Shown: positions 61,401 through 64,000 of the stretch, one piece after another
Position numbering within the stretch: position 1 is the stretch's first letter
Layout: each line of letters starts with the position of its first letter
Assembly: GCF_010727325.1 (NCBI RefSeq)
Contig: NZ_AP022565.1
Location: 868,001-932,000 of the forward strand
Origin: Mycolicibacterium alvei
GTDB lineage: Bacteria > Actinomycetota > Actinomycetes > Mycobacteriales > Mycobacteriaceae
Direction: 5' to 3'
Length of the DNA stretch: 64,000 nucleotides
Program-made: the position numbers and the translations under genes
The notes under the pieces: generated by a model
The model's input: only the letters and a program-made list of their open reading frames with translations
What the model was told of the DNA's origin: nothing
Database searches by the model: none

Positions 61401-62450
61401 ATGGGACTACAAGAACTCTGGTTCATCCTGCTGACAGTCTTGTTCCTGGGATTCTTCATCCTCGAGGGATTCGACTTCGGCGTCGGGATGCTGATGGCAT
61501 TCTTCGGCCGGACTGCCGCAGGCCGGAACGAAGACCCCGAACCGTATCGCCGTGCCGCACTCAACACCATCGGCCCGGTATGGGACGGCAACGAGGTGTG
61601 GCTGATCACCGCGGGCGGAGCGATGTTCGCTGCCTTCCCGGAGATGTACGCCACGGTGTTCTCCGGCCTCTATCTACCGCTCCTGGCGATCCTGTTATCG
61701 ATGATCGTGCGCGTCGTGGCGATCGAATGGCGGGGGAAAATCAATGATCCCGGGTGGCGGCGATGGGCCGATATCGCCATCGCGATCGGTTCCTGGACGC
61801 CGGCGATCCTGTGGGGTGTCGCGTTCGCCGGGTTGGTGCGCGGCCTGCCGGTCGACGGCGACCGACAGATGCACCTGTCGTTCGGCGATGTTCTCAACTC
61901 CTACACGCTGCTCGGCGGACTGGCGACCGGCGCTCTGTTCGCACTGCACGGCGCGGTGTTCGTCGCACTGAAGACCAGCGGCCAGATCCGCACGGACGCT
62001 TTCCAATTCGCGACGCGGCTGGCGATTCCGACCACGGTCCTGGTGGCCGGGTTCGGCATCTGGACACAATTGGCCCACGGCAAGAGCTGGACGTGGTTCC
62101 TGCTCGCCGCTGCCGTGCTGGCACAACTCGCGGCGGTCGCCCAGATCTACCGCCGCAGCGGCGAAGGCTGGGCCTTCATCTACACCACGATTGTGGTTAC
62201 CGCCGTGGTGCTTCTGCTGTTCGGATCGTTGTTCCCGAATCTGGTGCCTTCGACCCTGAACCCGGACTGGAGCCTGACCATCCACAATGCCTCGTCCTCG
62301 CCGTACACCCTCAAGATCATGACGTGGGCGGCACTGGTGTTCGCACCACTGGTGGTGATCTATCAGGCCTGGACGTACTGGGTTTTCAGCAAGCGGATCT
62401 CCGCCGATCGGATACCCGCGCCGATCGGACTGTCACGGCGGTCAGCCTGA
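61401..62450 (+). CDS. cydB: Cytochrome bd oxidase subunit II
   Basis: A 349-residue partner of CydA with eight to nine helices. The entry LEGFDFGVGMLM and GPVWDGNEVWLITAGGAMFA are diagnostic for CydB. It stabilises the haem-carrying subunit. The start ATG 61401 is preceded by GAGGAGCGG. Its stop TGA overlaps the presumed CTG start of cydD, so the two are probably translated together. Confidence 0.95.
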   Translation: MGLQELWFILLTVLFLGFFILEGFDFGVGMLMAFFGRTAAGRNEDPEPYRRAALNTIGPVWDGNEVWLITAGGAMFAAFPEMYATVFSGLYLPLLAILLSMIVRVVAIEWRGKINDPGWRRWADIAIAIGSWTPAILWGVAFAGLVRGLPVDGDRQMHLSFGDVLNSYTLLGGLATGALFALHGAVFVALKTSGQIRTDAFQFATRLAIPTTVLVAGFGIWTQLAHGKSWTWFLLAAAVLAQLAAVAQIYRRSGEGWAFIYTTIVVTAVVLLLFGSLFPNLVPSTLNPDWSLTIHNASSSPYTLKIMTWAALVFAPLVVIYQAWTYWVFSKRISADRIPAPIGLSRRSA

Positions 62451-64000
62451 ATCTCTGGCGGGCGCTGGGCATCCGGGGAGCCACCGGGTCCACCACGGCG
62501 CTGCGGCGTCACCTGTTGGCGACCGTCGCCTGCGGCGTGACCATCAGCGTCTGCACCATCGCCGCGGCGATTGTGCTGGGACACATCGTTGCCGCGATCA
62601 TTGTCGACCCGGGTTCGGCAGCCCGCCACGGCGGTGCCCTCGTCGCGTTGTCGGCGCTCTGGATACTGCGAGCCGCCGCGCACTGGCTGCAGGGCCGTCT
62701 CTCCCAGCGCGGTGCCACCGCGGTAATCGGAGAGTTGTCCAGTCAGGTCCTTCGCGCGGTAACCGCGCTACCGCCAAGACAATTGGCGGCAGACCGTGAT
62801 TCCGCCGCCGCAGTGGTCACCCGTGGTCTCGACGGACTGCGGCCCTACTTCACCGGCTATCTGCCCGCGGTGGTGCAGGCGGCGGTCCTCACCCCGTTGG
62901 CAGTGGTGGTGATAGCCTGCTACGACCTTCAGGCCGCGGCGATCGTCGTGATCGCACTCCCCCTGGTCCCGGTGTTCATGGTGTTGATCGGACTGGTCAC
63001 CGCCGAGCGGTCGGCGGCCTCGTTGGCCGCCATGACGACGTTGCAGGCCCGGCTACTCGATCTGGTGGCCGGCATTCCGACGCTGCGTGCCCTCGGCCGC
63101 GCTGCTGGTTCGGTCCAACGGATCACCGAATTGACTGCCGCGCATCGACGTTCCGCGATGGCAACGCTGCGGATCGCATTCCTCTCCTCGTTGGTGCTCG
63201 AACTGCTGGCGACTCTGGGTGTCGCACTGGTGGCCGTCAGCGTCGGCCTGCGACTCGTCTACGGCGAGATGACCCTGACCGCGGGTCTGACGGCGCTGCT
63301 GCTGGCCCCCGAGGTGTTTTGGCCGTTGCGCCGGGTGGGTGCGGCTTTTCACGCGGCGCAGGATGGCAAAACAGCAGCCGAACAGGCTTTTCGGTTGTGC
63401 GAGACGCACCCACCGACCGAAGGTGGGCTGCGCCCGAAGAATTCCGCACCGACGATCGAGTTGACCGGCCTGGGACCGGCGGCCGAACCCGGTCGGGTCA
63501 CCGTGCTGACGGGACCCAACGGGGCGGGAAAGTCGACAGCGCTGCAAGCCATCCTCGGATTGGCCACCCTGCCATCGGGGCCCGTACGCGTCGACGGAGT
63601 CGAGGTCGCCGACCTGGACCTGACGGCCTGGTGGCACAGCCTCGCCTGGCTGCCCCACCGACCGGTGCTGATCCCGGGGACCGTCCGTGACAACCTCGAA
63701 CTACTCGGTCCCCTGGCCGACCCGGACCGGGCCTGCCGCGATTCCGGATTCGACGATGTTCTCGATGACCTTCCCGACGGACTGGACACCACGATCGGCC
63801 GCACGGGAGTCGGACTGTCCCTCGGGCAGCGACAACGGTTGGGGCTCACCCGGGCACTCGGGTCGTCGGCACACGTGCTGCTGCTGGACGAGCCCACCGC
63901 CCACCTTGATTCCGCTCTGGAACAGAGGGTGTTGCAGGCCATCGTCGCCCGGGCACGAGCCGGCGCCACGGTCGTGGTGGTCGGGCACCGGGATCCGGTG
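62447..64000 (+). CDS. cydD: Thiol reductant ABC exporter CydD (partial at window end)
   Basis: The first 518 codons of an exporter ATPase. Six membrane helices (about residues 20-300, with VVIACYDLQAAAIVVIALPL, VFMVLIGLVTAERSAASLAA) are followed by an ATPase with Walker A LTGPNGAGKSTALQ, signature LSLGQRQRLGLTRAL and Walker B HVLLLDEPTAHLD. CydDC exports cysteine/glutathione-type thiols or haem-related cargo needed for bd oxidase assembly. No ATG, GTG or TTG is placed suitably near the start. CTG 62447, in overlap with the cydB stop and five bases after GGCGG, is the best candidate. The gene continues past 64000. Confidence 0.87.
   Translation, partial: MNLWRALGIRGATGSTTALRRHLLATVACGVTISVCTIAAAIVLGHIVAAIIVDPGSAARHGGALVALSALWILRAAAHWLQGRLSQRGATAVIGELSSQVLRAVTALPPRQLAADRDSAAAVVTRGLDGLRPYFTGYLPAVVQAAVLTPLAVVVIACYDLQAAAIVVIALPLVPVFMVLIGLVTAERSAASLAAMTTLQARLLDLVAGIPTLRALGRAAGSVQRITELTAAHRRSAMATLRIAFLSSLVLELLATLGVALVAVSVGLRLVYGEMTLTAGLTALLLAPEVFWPLRRVGAAFHAAQDGKTAAEQAFRLCETHPPTEGGLRPKNSAPTIELTGLGPAAEPGRVTVLTGPNGAGKSTALQAILGLATLPSGPVRVDGVEVADLDLTAWWHSLAWLPHRPVLIPGTVRDNLELLGPLADPDRACRDSGFDDVLDDLPDGLDTTIGRTGVGLSLGQRQRLGLTRALGSSAHVLLLDEPTAHLDSALEQRVLQAIVARARAGATVVVVGHRDPV

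Noticed and set aside
1..64000. CRISPR array, rRNA operon or insertion sequence
   Set aside because: No regularly spaced repeats, rRNA-like blocks or transposase genes were seen on either strand.

Overview
The window is high-GC actinobacterial DNA that looks like a fast-growing or environmental Mycobacterium (Mycolicibacterium) chromosome. The grounds are an mmpS/mmpL pair, DUF6131- and DUF5994-type small proteins, and a marker set known from M. tuberculosis: pdtaR (ANTAR regulator, Rv1626-like), a six-TM adenylyl cyclase (Rv1625c-like), an HdeD-like protein of about 195 aa (probably Rv1624c) and cydA-cydB-cydD. The order is the same but inverted, with extra genes inserted. No rRNA, CRISPR array or insertion-sequence transposase was seen.

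Layout. 0.2-3.8 kb: stress-type small genes (SigF-like promoter, DUF6131, a frameshifted membrane gene, YbdK-like ligase, two DUF5994 paralogs). 4-12 kb: TetR-controlled single enzymes (PhyH dioxygenase, SDR, MDR reductase plus lipocalin-like partner), TrpB2 and a rhomboid-like membrane protein. 12-23 kb: MprF-type DUF2156 protein, alpha/beta hydrolases, NTF2-like protein, secreted and membrane proteins, decarboxylating dehydrogenase, NCS1 permease, MFS exporter. 23-27.4 kb: complete polyamine-type ABC operon (potA-D-B-C order). 27.4-32.8 kb: a Rieske oxygenase catabolic locus with TetR, EamA exporter, NTF2-like protein, thioesterase and MBL hydrolase. 34-37 kb: gluconate module (GntP, gluconokinase, GntR). 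38.3-43.4 kb: complete Liv-type branched-chain amino-acid ABC operon. 43.6-44.4 kb: pdtaR and a tRNA reading CAA. 50.6-64 kb: adenylyl cyclase, DUF2339 membrane protein, two-component system, sulfurtransferase, polar amino-acid ABC operon, HdeD, and the cytochrome bd oxidase genes with the first gene of their cydDC exporter (cut by the window edge).

The clearest accessory piece is at about 44.43-48.39 kb. It is a visibly A/T-richer block beside the tRNA carrying a tyrosine integrase, an excisionase-like HTH protein and a DUF3854/SF3 primase-helicase, with a fourth gene cut short. Its right end fuses directly to the first ~45 codons of an mmpL gene. A gene reading right out of the element and a gene reading left out of the chromosome are both broken at the same point, and no second att copy was found. 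This reads as a satellite-like integrative element whose far end, together with most of mmpL, was lost in one deletion.

Regulation is unusually readable. Long dyads sit in the PhyH/TetR gap, the Rieske divergent gap and in front of the gluconate GntR gene. A 15-bp perfect hairpin lies between livK and livH. Strong bidirectional terminators lie at 15.7 and 34.2 kb. Starts were chosen by eye from Shine-Dalgarno position, overlaps and family length, and several are uncertain (stated per gene).
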